Origin: Mesostigma viride
Taxonomy: Eukaryota; Streptophyta; Mesostigmatophyceae; Mesostigmatales; Mesostigmataceae
NCBI GenBank assembly: GCA_009746045.1
Contig: RPFO01000448.1
Span: forward strand, 3,622,373 to 3,686,372
Direction: 5' to 3'
DNA length: 64,000 nucleotides
Shown: one piece after another, positions 34,052-45,115 of the stretch
Layout: each line of letters starts with the position of its first letter
How positions within the stretch are numbered: the stretch's first letter is position 1
Position numbers and translations under genes: made by a program
Notes under the pieces: model-generated
Databases searched by the model: none
What the model was told of the DNA's origin: nothing
The model's input: only the letters and a program-made list of their open reading frames with translations

Positions 34052-34820
34052 TTCGTTTAAGTGGCCAGCCGGAGCGGCTGCTTAGGTTTTAGCGGACAAG
34101 TGTTCGAAGCGCGTCATTGGTGAATTACTTGGGAACTTGGGTTTCCCCGCGAAACTCCAACCGCACGTTCAGATTTCCAAATCTCAAGTCAAGTTCGGCG
34201 CAACTTTCTGAACGGGGGCAGTTGACGAGCAGCATTCCTCCGGACGAATGAATTGCGTTCCATACTTGCGCAAAATTTTGAAAGGTAGCTTGCGTGCAGC
34301 CCTACTAAAATTTGCGCGGACGTTCAGATTTCCAAATCTCGGGTAAATTTCGGCGGAACTTTCTGAACGGGGGTAGTTGGCGGGCAGCGTTCCTCCAGAC
34401 GAATGAAATGCGTTCCATACTAGCGCAAAATTTTGAAAGGTAGCTTGCGTGCAGCCCTACTAAAATTTGCGCGAAGTGTGGGACTGAAAATTCGTAACGG
34501 AAACTTTTTGGTAGTTGCCGTCACTTCCTTTTGTGCAAACGTGTGGGAGTGAAAATTCGTAACGGAAACTTTTTGGTAGTTGCCGTCACTTCATTTTGCG
34601 CGAGTGTTGGGCTGAAAATTCGTAACGGAAACTTTTTGGTAGTTGGCGTCACTTCCTTTGGTTCGACTGAAAATTCGCTGAAATTCGCTGAATTCGTACC
34701 GTAGCCTAATTTTTAGTACCTCGAAGTGACGGGGCACCTAAAAATTTGCCCACAAGTACACTTGGCAGCGCGCTCACTGGGAAAAATTGTACAGCCGCTC
34801 CGGCGGGCCACTTGAACGAA
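34052..34820. mobile_element. 769-bp MITE with 29-bp TIRs
   Basis: Ends 34052-34080 and 34792-34820 are inverted repeats matching at 27 of 29 bases (TTCGTT[T/C]AAGTGGCC...CGGAGCGGCTG). The interior has two adjacent 155-bp copies (34166-34320, 34321-34475) and three copies of about 62 bp with GAAAATTCGTAACGGAAACT (34476-34665). There is no coding capacity and no clear target duplication. It separates the C-terminal parts of gene T. Confidence 0.8.
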
Positions 34821-35539
34821 TTGTAATGCATGACACGTGGCACCCGTGGAATACAGACATTGGGCAATGGCCCCATCCGCCAACCACTGCAGCGCACACG
34901 GTGATCATCACCGCCTCAGACCTCGTCTTGACACAAGTGGTGGGCAAGCGAGGTCAGCCGCCCCATGGAGTCTCCTTGGGTGCGAACAAAAAGCTCACCA
35001 AGGAGTGCCTAAAGGCGCTGAAGGAGGTGCCCTATGACGCGGAACACCCGGTCGTGAAGTGGCAAGATGCTGAATGCTCGAAGGACATCGTCGGCATGGC
35101 GAAGGCATGCTGGGAAGGCGTAACGCTGCAGGTCAAGAGTGGCAGCCGCAACCTCGTAGGGCAAGTCGTGTGTCATTGGGCGTCGGAGCGTGTGACATCC
35201 GCGGACGGTCGCACCGAAAGCCGGGACGGCAGGTACCATGGTCGTGTCGCTGTTGTCGACACGCAACACGACATGGTAGCCATGTACTGGGGTGCCCGTT
35301 GGGAGGAGGACGCGGTTTCTTGCGTGCCTCTCCACGAGCTGGAGGCACAGATCTGCGGGTGCCTCGGTGTGGTCGTCCCTGCGTTGCAAGCGCCGGATAT
35401 CACCCTGGCCGAGGCTCGATTGCGCGAGATGGTTCCACCCAGCGACGTTGTGGCGGAGAACAACAACGCAGGCGCCTCCCGGCGTCGGAAGCGAGCGCTC
35501 ATCCTTGCCGATGACGATGACGACGACGACGACTGCTGA
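34821..35539 (+). pseudogene. Gene T, C-terminal exon-like segment
   Basis: The frame continues from the MITE end (ERIVMHDTWHPWNTDIGQW) for about 240 residues: mixed alpha/beta sequence, then VVDTQHDMVAMYWGARWEEDA, and ends with a basic patch (SRRRKRALI, possible nuclear signal) and a run of nine Asp before TGA. It probably belonged to gene T, since both flanks of the MITE read as protein on the same strand, but the join cannot be fixed without a target duplication. A separate gene is possible. Confidence 0.4.
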
Positions 35540-35960
35540 AGCGCAAGCAGCGTTGTTGTCATTGAGCTGCTCATGTGCTGCTGCTGCTGCTGTGCTGCCA
35601 TGCTACTGCTGCTGCATTGCTGCCGTGCTGCTGCTGTGCTATTGTGCTGATGTGTTGCTGCATTGCTGCCGTGCCGCTGATGTATTGCTGTCGTGCTGCT
35701 GCCGTGCTGCTGTGTTGATGCACTGCTGCATTGCTGCCGTGCTGCTGAGCTAGTACTGCCTATTAGTGAATTTCCTATCAATGGACTATAGTCCACTGAT
35801 AGGAAATTCAGGAATCGGCATACTAAGTTGCTGCTGCGCTGACTTGTGCTCCTGCTATGCGGCCGTGTTGATGTGCTACAGTTGTGCTGCTGCTGTGCTA
35901 CGGTCATGCTGCTGCTGTGTTGCTGGGCTGATGTGTTGTTGCATTGATGTAGTGGCTATT
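35540..35960 (+). repeat. Degenerate CTG/GTGCTG repeat
   Basis: TGCTGCTG and GTGCTG words dominate, with a 42-bp palindrome inserted at 35768-35809. Confidence 0.75.
35768..35809. repeat. 42-bp near-perfect palindrome
   Basis: GAATTTCCTATCA and TGATAGGAAATTC flank the self-complementary core TGGACTATAGTCCA, with one mismatched pair. It can form a 20-bp hairpin and sits alone within the CTG-rich repeat. Confidence 0.85.
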
Positions 35961-36465
35961 GTTCCGCTACTACAATTTGCTACTGATGCCGCTGCTGGTG
36001 CTTTTTTGCATGTCAGTGCCCGCTATGTTCACACCACTGTTGCCGCGGTTGGTATCGCGTGATTTCCACCGGTTGTGCGTTGACATGTGTTACTCATGCA
36101 TTTCCCCTATATTTGGTAGCACGCGGTTTCGCGTTAGTTAGGTGCAGACAGCTGCATGTAGACAAACATCTTGTTTAAGTCGGTCAATTAACTGTTCTTG
36201 ACGCATCATGGTCCAAGTCGACCGACCTGTAGGGACCAGTAGAGCAATTGTCTTGGAGAAAGAGCGTGATCGCTGCAGAAGCCGCGTGGCAGCCGTGCCG
36301 GCTGTACCTGTAGTACGACCTGCATATATATTTAATAATATAATTACTTACAGCAGAGTGAAATCACTCAAACCAAAGCAAACGCCCAGCTATAAACCTA
36401 TATACAGAGCCATGTCAAAGCTCTATACTACGATAAGACCAATGGAAACGCCTAACGGGAGGAAC
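35961..36465. other. No gene recognised; probable LINE 3' UTR at right
   Basis: Spacer. The portion from about 36350 to 36465, directly downstream of the LINE frame on the minus strand, is probably its 3' untranslated region. Confidence 0.4.
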
Positions 36466-37115
36466 CTAATAGCCCTGCTGCACCGCAAAATCAGCCCGCG
36501 TACGGCGGAGCATGATGTCAGCCATGGCCCGAGTCAGCGCCACCGACAAGCGCTGACGCCAATATGACGTCCAGGTCCGCGCCGACCATGGGGCCCGCTG
36601 GCCCTCCAGGTCCAGCCGGTCCTCCCGGAGCCGGCAACACTCCTTGAAGAAGGCGGAGGTCAGGGGCCCCATGGCCCCAAACTCCTCCAGGACAAAGGGC
36701 ACCACACGATGGTGCCCGACGTCGCCGTAGGCCAGGAGCTTGGCCCGCTCCGCCCGGTCCGCCGTGTAACCTGCCGTGAGGGAGGCCCCAGCCACGTGGC
36801 TAAGAGCCAAGGGCCGCGCCACCGAAACGTCAATAAGCAGATGCCGGCCACCCCCTCAAAGTCCAGCACCACGATGTCAGGCCGGTGGTTGGGGGAATAG
36901 AAGGCAGCGCCATCCGCATCCTCGGACCGGATGTTCGCGTGGGGGAAAACCGACCGAATCATGGCGAGCACCACCGTCAGGAGGACAGTGTGCAAATACA
37001 AATACCAATTCTGATTCTGTTGGCCCCCCATGCAGGCAAGGTAGTGAGTCCCCGTGGGATCCAGCGGCTGCCCACAGCTACCACAAGGCCGCCCGGCCGG
37101 AACAAGAGGCTGCGG
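36466..37115 (-). pseudogene. 5'-truncated LINE with restriction-like endonuclease
   Basis: On the minus strand the frame begins PQPLVPAGRPCGSCGQPL and has CGSC-x8-H-x4-C, the CCHC motif found just before the restriction-like endonuclease of R2/CRE-type LINEs. Then come helical sequence, HRPDIVVLDFEG...CLLIDVSV (PD...D core of that endonuclease fold) and a C-terminal block (YGDVGHHRVVPFVLEEFGAMG...). A frameshift lies near 36830 and the stop is at 36466. The upstream RT is missing. The endonuclease would nick target DNA for reverse transcription. Confidence 0.65.
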
Positions 37116-37605
37116 GGCATATATATGGATATACTGTATTTGGATACTGGGTTGTTTATCAATTCTGGTTTTAATTTATTTAGTGTACCTGGTGTTGGCA
37201 TATGCCAACTCAGTGCTAAACTACTTTATGCACAATGATGCAACTTGATGCTATAGTGACGTGCCACGATGTAACTTTATTAACTTCACCATTAGTCATG
37301 GGGTCAATAGGATTGCTCATTATGCCATGTTAACATGAACCATGGGTTACGTAATAGTGAAAACAGTAATCATGATGCTCCACTTGAAGTCTCGATCCAA
37401 CATGGTCATGTTTGGAATTTTATTGATCATATTTACAATATATGAAAAGAGACAACAAACGTGGAAGCATGGCACGCCGAGGCCGATAATATATGTGTGA
37501 AATATGAAAAGAGACAACATCTTTGGCAAGCATGATCATATCATGCTTGCCAAACATATGAATGATATCGACCATGTCCAGAAACCATGTTTGCCAATGG
37601 TGCAT
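37116..37605. other. No gene recognised
   Basis: AT-rich. AATATGAAAAGAGACAACA occurs twice (about 37437 and 37501). Confidence 0.5.
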
Positions 37606-37640
37606 TTAGGATACATTTGAAGCCGTGCAAATGTATCCTA
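37606..37640. repeat. Hairpin at right TIR
   Basis: TAGGATACATTTG and its exact complement CAAATGTATCCTA flank the 9-nt loop AAGCCGTG(C). The second arm is the inner part of the 30-bp terminal repeat. Confidence 0.85.
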
Positions 37641-37658
37641 ATCCGGTAAAACCACCCT
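37629..37658 (-). repeat. 30-bp inverted repeat, right
   Basis: Exact complement of 20561-20590. Confidence 0.9.
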
Positions 37659-37991
37659 ACATAAATGTGGTGGGGTGGCATGCATTAATGGATGTGGTGG
37701 GGTGCCCCAATGAAAAATAATACCCATTCACTTCCCCACTGAAAAGTAAGGAACAATAACCTTACCTGCCTGCCCCCGGCCATATCAATCAAAGAATTAA
37801 ATGAAAGATGCCTGCCGCCCCTTTAAAAAAAAAAAAAAAAACTGATGCCTGCCCCCGACACCCAAAAAAATTTCCCCCCTGCAACCGCTCCCTTTAATTG
37901 TATGATTGATGGAATAAATGGATAATGCCTCTGCATGCCCTCATTGGAACAGGTATAGCAGATGTCACAAAGAATGCAACGTACAACAAAT

Positions 37992-38119
37992 TTCATGTCC
38001 CACGTAGCTCCCACAAAAACCAGCATCTTCATTAAAACAATAAGTGGAAGCATACATGTGACACTAATTGACATGCCCGGAGGCACGCCGTTCAAGGCCC
38101 TTCATGAAGTACGTTGCCC
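37992..38119 (-). repeat. 128-bp duplicated segment, copy 1
   Basis: Identical to 38572-38699, from TTCATGTCCCACGTAGC to GAAGTACGTTGCCC. On the minus strand it reads as a hydrophobic stretch (VTCMLPLIVLMKMLVFVGA), but no gene is defined. Confidence 0.95.
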
Positions 38120-38152
38120 TAGAGGCAACCAAGACAAGGGTGGGTGGGTGGG

Positions 38153-38574
38153 GAGCAAAGAAAGAGGCCGACAAAACCAGCCAGAGCGGCTTTTAGTCGC
38201 AAAACCTCCCTTATCCCTAGCTAACTGACGTCATTAAACCCTTATGTTTAGTGGATGCTAGTAAGACGCTAACCGTACAGACCGGGGGTAGAATATCCCG
38301 AATCTGCACGGCTAGTATTAAATAATGCGTAGGTTGTTCTTTTCAGGGGCACTGCACCTCACGCCCCGTTCCGCCCGGGTATAATCAACCCAAGCGCGGA
38401 ACGCACATTTTATTTAATTCATTTTTCAACCATGCACTATATTGCATCTACTAATCACAAAAGCTCTAGCCAAACAGCTACGAGTAAACACTGCGACCTA
38501 TAAGCCGCTCATCCAGCGGCCTCTTGTTCCCGCATTCACGTATAGAAGAAACTCCGTTCAAAGAACCCCGATTC
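38153..38574 (-). repeat. 422-bp duplicated segment, copy 1
   Basis: Same as 39535-39956. It starts GAGCAAAGAAAGAGGCC and ends AGAACCCCGATTC (plus strand). It abuts the second 128-bp copy. No LTR-like ends and no target duplication. Confidence 0.95.
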
Positions 38575-38699
38575 ATGTCCCACGTAGCTCCCACAAAAAC
38601 CAGCATCTTCATTAAAACAATAAGTGGAAGCATACATGTGACACTAATTGACATGCCCGGAGGCACGCCGTTCAAGGCCCTTCATGAAGTACGTTGCCC
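38572..38699 (-). repeat. 128-bp duplicated segment, copy 2
   Basis: Joined directly to the 422-bp segment (3-bp overlap TTC), unlike copy 1. Confidence 0.95.
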
Positions 38700-39534
38700 A
38701 ATCACCCCCGCCCTGGCTTTCCCTTGAAGCCGCACTCCACCTTGCTCGTTGTCACAAGTGACCGCCCTGCCGCAAAACGGGAGCCCCCCACATCGGGAGG
38801 CGTGTGCCCGGCGGCTGTGGATGCATGGCCAGGCCCAAAAAGGCCCAGCGCATTTGCACTGCGATTGCGCACGGCCAGCCTATCATGACCCCTCTCGGGG
38901 CCCCGAGTCGGTACCGCTATGGCCGTCTCCCCATAGACCCGGGGTGCTTCGAGAAAAAACGTGGACCTAGCCCAGGCCCCGCCAGCCCGGATGCCCGAGG
39001 CCACAGCCCCAGGCACCTGGCTGAACGAGAGTCCGTTCAGCCAAGACCGCATTCCCCCCGAGGTTTCTATGCGTGGGGAAAAAATTTCTAGCTTAGACGC
39101 TTTTCCCATCGCCGTCCCCAGCCCCAACCACCCCCCCCTCGGCGGAAGGCAATTGCAAAGTTTGCTGGCCAGCAGCAATTTCCGAAGAAAAAGCCGCAGG
39201 CCGCGGACCGAGACACGGGTCGCCAGTGCCAGCCATCCGGCTCCAACCCGGGGTGCAAGCATCCCCAGGTACGGAGCACCAGCTCGCGCACTGGGCCGAC
39301 CAAGCGACAGTTGAGCACCTGTCACGGCATCCGGCCCACCAAAGACCCCAAGCTGGGGAAAAGGTGCGGACCGGAGGTAATCTTTTTCTTTTCTTTTAGT
39401 TAACCGGGCGAGGAACTACGCCTGGCCGGTTAACAACTGGAAGTCTCACCACTGGCCAAGTGGCCAGTGCAACCAGTGCTTTTGGGATTTTGCTCCGCAG
39501 CACCCATAGCTGCGGCTGCCGCCGCAACGACAAC
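38700..39534. other. Unique segment between the 422-bp repeats
   Basis: GC-rich. The minus strand has a 207-codon frame (38702-39325) with an Arg/Leu-rich middle, not recognised, and the plus strand has competing frames. It may be part of a rearranged mobile element or a captured fragment. Confidence 0.35.
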
Positions 39535-39956
39535 GAGCAAAGAAAGAGGCCGACAAAACCAGCCAGAGCGGCTTTTAGTCGCAAAACCTCCCTTATCCCT
39601 AGCTAACTGACGTCATTAAACCCTTATGTTTAGTGGATGCTAGTAAGACGCTAACCGTACAGACCGGGGGTAGAATATCCCGAATCTGCACGGCTAGTAT
39701 TAAATAATGCGTAGGTTGTTCTTTTCAGGGGCACTGCACCTCACGCCCCGTTCCGCCCGGGTATAATCAACCCAAGCGCGGAACGCACATTTTATTTAAT
39801 TCATTTTTCAACCATGCACTATATTGCATCTACTAATCACAAAAGCTCTAGCCAAACAGCTACGAGTAAACACTGCGACCTATAAGCCGCTCATCCAGCG
39901 GCCTCTTGTTCCCGCATTCACGTATAGAAGAAACTCCGTTCAAAGAACCCCGATTC
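39535..39956 (-). repeat. 422-bp duplicated segment, copy 2
   Basis: Here the minus-strand upstream neighbour is gene H intron/exon sequence instead of the 128-bp segment. Confidence 0.95.
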
Positions 39957-40021
39957 CCTTGCACACACATTCTTATGTAAACTAAAAAACAACACGAGTA
40001 CTGTAACCGAAACCAAAATAC

Positions 40022-42426
40022 CTTGAGTGGTGAGGACACCCCGGAAGAGCCCACACTAGCATCATCACTGTCTGAGTCATCACCAGCATGGCGCCCCATG
40101 GCTCTCTCTTGGCGCGTCCAGTCAACCTGCAAAGAAATGGAAACAAGATATCGGTAAACCATTTGATGGCGCTGAATACACAACTCTCACACAACATACT
40201 AGCACATTCATAAATTCATTTCATGCAGATCAACGACGATAAAAAAACAAAAAAAACTCTGACAACCGCAACTCTGTGAGCACCTACCGATGTTGCTGTC
40301 ATCGCGTGACTTGACATCGAGGCATCAGCATTCCTTTGCCGCTGAACAAGGGCCTTTTGCCTCATCAACAACGCCTCCAGCCTTGCCAATTCCACCTCCG
40401 CTTCCGTCAGGGCTGGCGGCTCTGGTGGTTCAGCATCCCAGAAAGCAGGCTGCCGCATTGCAGGAAGTGGCGATGTGAAGTTGCACGGCAGCGCCCCCCC
40501 CCCCGAGGCAACGGCCCCATCGCCACCCTGGTCCTTAGAAAACCCCATGCTGTCCGCTTTGGCCTTGGCCTCCGCCTCCGCTTTGGCTTTGGCTTTGGCC
40601 TTGGCCTCCGCCTCCGCTTTGGCCTTGGCCTCCGCCTCCGCTTTGGCCTTGGCCTTGGCCTCCGCCTGCGCTTTGGCCTTGGCCTCCGCCTCCGCTTTGG
40701 CCTTGGCCTCCGCCTGCGCTTTGGCCTTGGCCTCCGCCTGCGCTTTGGCCTTGGCCTCCGCCTGTGCTTTGGCCTTGGCCTCCGGCTCGGCTTTGGAGTT
40801 CGCCTCCGCTTTGGCCTTGGCTTTGACCTCTGCTCCCCCCTCCGTCTCCGCCTCCCTCCCGTCCTCCGCCTCCTCCCCCTCACTGTCCCCACCCTCCTCC
40901 TCGTCTGCCATCCTCTTCTTCTTCTTTTCTTGCTTCTTTAGCTGACGCTCTTCCTCTGCCTTGACCTGGCACTTGGCGTACCACTGGCGGCGCTTGACTT
41001 TGCCGTAGTTGACGAGGTCATCCTGGACAACATTGTCCAGGACCACCCAGGCATGCAGCTCCTTGCTATCTCCACCCTGCGGCAAATTGTCCAGGGGAGC
41101 ATTGTAGACAGCTGTCTGCCCGGAATAATCCACAAACTGATTTCCCACGGACTTTTTTTTCCGTGGATTGTGCGCAGTTGTATCTTGCCGATCTCCCAAA
41201 TGATCGAGCTCGGCTCGTCCGGCAGAACCAGAAGGTAGCGCTGGACCACAAAAAGGCCAACCTCTGGTTGTGCCGGTGGATCCCGCACCGTGGCCTTGGT
41301 AGAAAGCGCAGCAAGAAAATGTTGCAGGCCCAGGTCAAGAGGGGGGGAGCCTTCTGCCTGCTTGGCTGCCTTCTTGCCCCCTTTCTGGGCCGCCAGGTTG
41401 CCTGCCTTGTCGCCCGCCACCTCACTCGCCTTGCCGTCTGCCTTCTTTCCCCCCACCTCGCCCGCCTTCTTTCCCCCCGTCCCGGCCACCTTCTTTTCCG
41501 CCATCTCCCCCGCCGTCTCGCCCATCTTCTTTCCCACCTTGTCACCCTCACCCCCCTCCTTGCGGGCAGAATTTTCCACCTTCTTGACGGCCGGTACAAA
41601 ACCAGCCTTGGCAGATGGACCATCTTGGACTGCAATGAGGCACTCCTTCGCTTTGCTAGCAGCAAAGGCTGCTGGCGGGAGTGGTGGCGTGATGAAAATA
41701 GTGGGCCCCGCGGCTGATTTCTGCATCAACGGCTGAGCTGGGGGCCCTGCATGCGGTGGCCGCTGCAGCCCTCCGCATTTTCGCCTCCGCCAGCTCGCGC
41801 TCGAGCCTTTCGATGTGGTCGTCCTGCGTCGTTTGGATGTCCATCGGCTTGATCTCGTCGGTCTGCACAAGAGAGCATCGATACGAAATGAAGGGGAGTT
41901 AATGCTTCAGCGAGTACACTGAGGGGCCGGGTACACTGACGCATTGGTAGTTTCATTAAATAATTATGACACTGGCGGCGCTGGCCACCTGCAAACGATA
42001 AATAAAACAAAAGATTTTCGAATAGCAAAATTTACCTTGGCGGCATTCTCGAAAGCGACGATGTTCGTCAGGGAACTCAGAGGCTGCCGGCTGCTGCATG
42101 CCGGTGGGCGAGTCGGCATTGACTGTGCTGACCCGCTCTTTCGCTTGTTTTTTCCGTGGGGGACCCTCATTGTCGTCATCGTCACTAGGACTCTTCACAT
42201 CCTTGTTCTTGTGGTTTGAGAGGTATCGGGACCACTGCGCCTCAATGTACTGGGCGGCTGTCTGCTGTGTCGGTTCGAGGGGCGGTTGCTTCCGATTTCC
42301 TGTCTTGAGCTTTTCTAGACTGGCTGCATAAGTAGCTTTTGCAGCCTGAAACTCTGACGCTGCCAGCGCCCCAGCCCAAGGACAAATTACGAGCAAACGG
42401 GCAACGCAGGCCTGGAAATGGTTCTC
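40022..42426 (-). CDS. Gene H, 3' portion (Lys/Ala-repeat protein)
   Basis: Read on the minus strand. A helical start (ENHFQACVARLLVICPW...) and an acidic patch (SDDDDNEGPPRKKQAK) end at a donor near 42036 (AAG|GTAAAT). The intron probably ends TTGTGCAG at 41863, leading to a coiled coil (TDEIKPMDIQTTQDDHIERLEREL). Lys/Gly/Ala-rich sequence, an ordered block (WEIGKIQLRTIHGKK...FVDYSGQTAVYNAPLDNL...ELHAWVVLDNV), an EAKAKA repeat and another helix follow. Donor TCG|GTAGGT at 40288 and acceptor TTTGCAG at 40127 join in phase to VDWTRQERAMGRH in exon 40022-40126. Small frameshifts occur near 42100 and at the T-run 41153-41161. The last exon is uncertain. No family recognised. Confidence 0.55.
40127..40287 (-). 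other. Intron in gene H
   Basis: 161 bp, donor GTAGGT and acceptor TTTGCAG on the minus strand; splicing keeps the frame (TCG|GTT). Confidence 0.6.
40560..40830 (-). repeat. EAKAKA-coding 12/18-bp repeat
   Basis: GCTTTGGCCTTGGCCTCCGC units encode Ala-Glu-Ala-Lys-Ala-Lys repeats of gene H, about 80 residues predicted as one long charged helix. Confidence 0.9.
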
Positions 42427-42442
42427 CACTAGGAGTTAATTT
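42427..42442 (+). repeat. CACTA-like terminal repeat, left
   Basis: CACTAGGAGTTAATTT. Confidence 0.9.
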
Positions 42443-42955
42443 TACGGGGCGTAAACGCCCCGGTTGAGGTTACCGGGGCGGTTACTGGCCAGTAACCATG
42501 TACGTTTAAGGTTACCGGCCAGGTTACCGGCCGGTAACCTTAAACGCGACAGACTAAATACCGGCCGGTAATGGTTACCGGGCGGTAATAGTTACCGGAA
42601 CGTTTACTGGGCGGTAACTTTTACCGGAGCCGTAACCATGCCCGTAACCTATCTGGGTTACGGTCATGGTTATGGCCCAAGTAGAAGTTACCGGGCGGTA
42701 AACTGGCATGGTTACGGGACCAGTTCTGAGAACCGGGATGGGTTACCGGCATGGTTACGGGACCATGCAGTTCTGATAACCGGGCCTGGCTACTGGCCTG
42801 GTTACGGGTCCGTCAACCGTCCCGTAACCTGCAGTAGTTACGGCCCAGTAGTTGACCCTGGCTACTGCGGTGGTTACGGGGCCGGTTATGCCCCAGTAAT
42901 AGTAGTAACCCATGCCTACAACGCAGCCTGTCCGGGTTATGGCCCCGAATTCTAA
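42443..42955 (+). repeat. GGTTACCGG subterminal array, left
   Basis: About 40 copies of GTAACC/GGTTAC words with CCGG, CCCG or TGG neighbours in both orientations over 500 bp. Confidence 0.85.
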
Positions 42956-43679
42956 AATGCATTGACCCCGGCTATGGTGAGTGGCTTGCATGATATGGTG
43001 CTTTTCAAGATGCATTTTTGAATTAGGCATTTCATTAAAATGTTTAAGAAGTCATTAATAATCAATTGCACGAATCACTTCCATCCGATGTTGTCAACGT
43101 GGGCTTCATGATGAAATCGTGGAGATGACGCACATGAAGTTCACGGAACATCTTAGGTAATAAATTAAGCCGTTACGGCAGTAGAACCTTGGCCGATGAG
43201 GGTGGCGTCTTGAAGCTGTTGTCACCCTCAAGTCCGCTCGGCCAGGGGTAATCGCCCATGTTGATTTGAAAGGTACCGCCGTCCATATGGCGGCTCCGCT
43301 TTTGGTGCGAGTTGACCAACTTCCCGTCTTAATCATTCCGGATTGCCTGCAGTTCATTCCGCCTTTGTCCAAGTAAGACAGCAACTGTCACGCACTCATA
43401 GAAAACGCAAAATGCCCCGAATGCAGTTACGGCCATACGGTAGCGAGGAATAGCAGTTGAAATTTCTAGTACACAGGCAACTAGTAAGAAAAGGGACGAT
43501 GCGTGCACCACCACCAATACGTACGTGCATCCCTCTCTTGAAAATGACAGCATCTTCCATGCCGTCCAAGAAAAACGCAACGTATTTAACATGAACCCGA
43601 ATGCAGTTACGGTCGTAGACTAGTGAGGACTGGCAGCTGAAAGTTCTAGTTGATGGGCTGAGAATAAGGAAAAAAATGA
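42956..43679. other. No gene recognised
   Basis: Spacer inside the CACTA-like insertion. ATGCAGTTACGG, with similar surroundings, occurs twice (about 43420 and 43600), an old duplication of about 180 bp. Confidence 0.5.
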
Positions 43680-45115
43680 TGCGTGCACTCACCTACCCTA
43701 TTACGTCCCTCCCATGGCAAGGAACCAGCAAAACCACCCACATACCCTGTTGTGTGACTCCCTTGACAAGGAACAAGCACGTGCACATGCCCTACCCCAC
43801 ATGCATGCCTCCCTTGACAAGAATCGAACGGGCACGTGCACCCACCTACCCTATGTGCACCCCTCCTTTGACAAGGAACAAGCACGTGTACATGCCTACC
43901 CCACATGCATGCCTCCCTTGACAAGAATCGAACGAGCACGTGCACCCACCCACCCTGTGTGCACCCCTCCTTTGACAAGGAACAAGCACATGAACTCACC
44001 TACACTACGCGCGTCCCTCCCTTGACAAGGAATAGGCACGTGCACATGCCCCACCCCACATGCATGCCTCCCTTGACAAGAATCGAACGGGCACGTGCAC
44101 CCACCTACCCTATGTGCACCCCTCCTTTGACAAGGAACAAGCACGTGCACATGCCTACCCCACATGCATGCCTCCCTTGACAAGAATCGAACGGGCACGT
44201 GCACCCACCCACCCTATGTGCACCCCTCCTTTGACAAGGAACAAGCACATGAACTCACCTACACTACGCGCGTCCCTCCCTTGACAAGGAATAGGCACGT
44301 GCACATGCCTACCCCACATCCATGCCTCCCCTGACCAGTAACAAGCACGTGCACCCACCTACCCTACATGCATCCCTCCTGTGACATGGAACAAGCATGT
44401 GCACATGCCTACCCCACATGCGTCCCTCCTTTGACATCGAACAAGCACGTGCACCCACCAACCCTATGTCCGCCCCTCCCTTGACTAGGTACAAGCATGC
44501 CCACCCACCTACCCTACCTGCATCCCTCCCTTGACATGGAACAACCATGTGCACATTCCTACTCCACATGCCCCCTCCTTTGACAAGGAACAAGCATGTG
44601 CACTCATCTACCGTACGTGCATCCCTCCCTTGACAAGGAACAAGCAAGCCCACCCACCTACCCTACCTGCATCCCTCCCTTGACATGAAACAAGCACGTG
44701 CACATGCCTACCCCACATGCATGCCTCCCTTGACAAGGAACGAGCACGTGCACCCACCCACCCTATGTGCACCCCTCCTTTGACAAGGAACAAGCACATG
44801 AACTCACCTACACTACGTGCGTCCCTCCCTTGACAAGGAATAAGCACGTGCACATGCCTACCCCACATCCATGCCTCCCCTGACCAGTAACAAGCACGTG
44901 CACTCACCTACCCTACGTATGTGCCTCTTGACAAGGACCAAGCTCGTGCACCCACCTACCATACGTGAATCCCTCGATCCCTTGACAAGGTACACGCATG
45001 CCCACCCACCTACCCTACGTGGGCCCCTCCCTTGATAAGGTACAAGCATGACCAGCCACCCACCCCGCGAGCCTCCCTACTTTGACAAGGAACAAGCACG
45101 TGGGCCCGCTAGCAT
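43680..45115. repeat. TTGACAAGGAACAAGCACGTG minisatellite
   Basis: A unit of about 52 bp, with core TTGACAAGGAACAAGCACGT then GCACCCACCTACCC and TGCATGCCTCCC, repeats about 27 times with variants; a longer period of about 310 bp duplicates whole blocks (for example 43810-44000 and 44070-44240). Spacers are conserved too, so this is not a CRISPR array. Confidence 0.95.

Noticed and set aside
38702-39325. 207-codon minus-strand gene
   Set aside because: GC-rich with competing plus-strand frames and no recognisable domain or splice context; kept only as an unassigned segment.
38153-39956. A small LTR retrotransposon with 422-bp LTRs
   Set aside because: No target duplication, no inverted tips, no primer-binding or purine tract, and the 128-bp duplication is unexplained by that model.
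43680-45115. CRISPR-like repeat array
   Set aside because: The spacers are themselves repeated and near-identical, units vary in length, and the context is eukaryotic.
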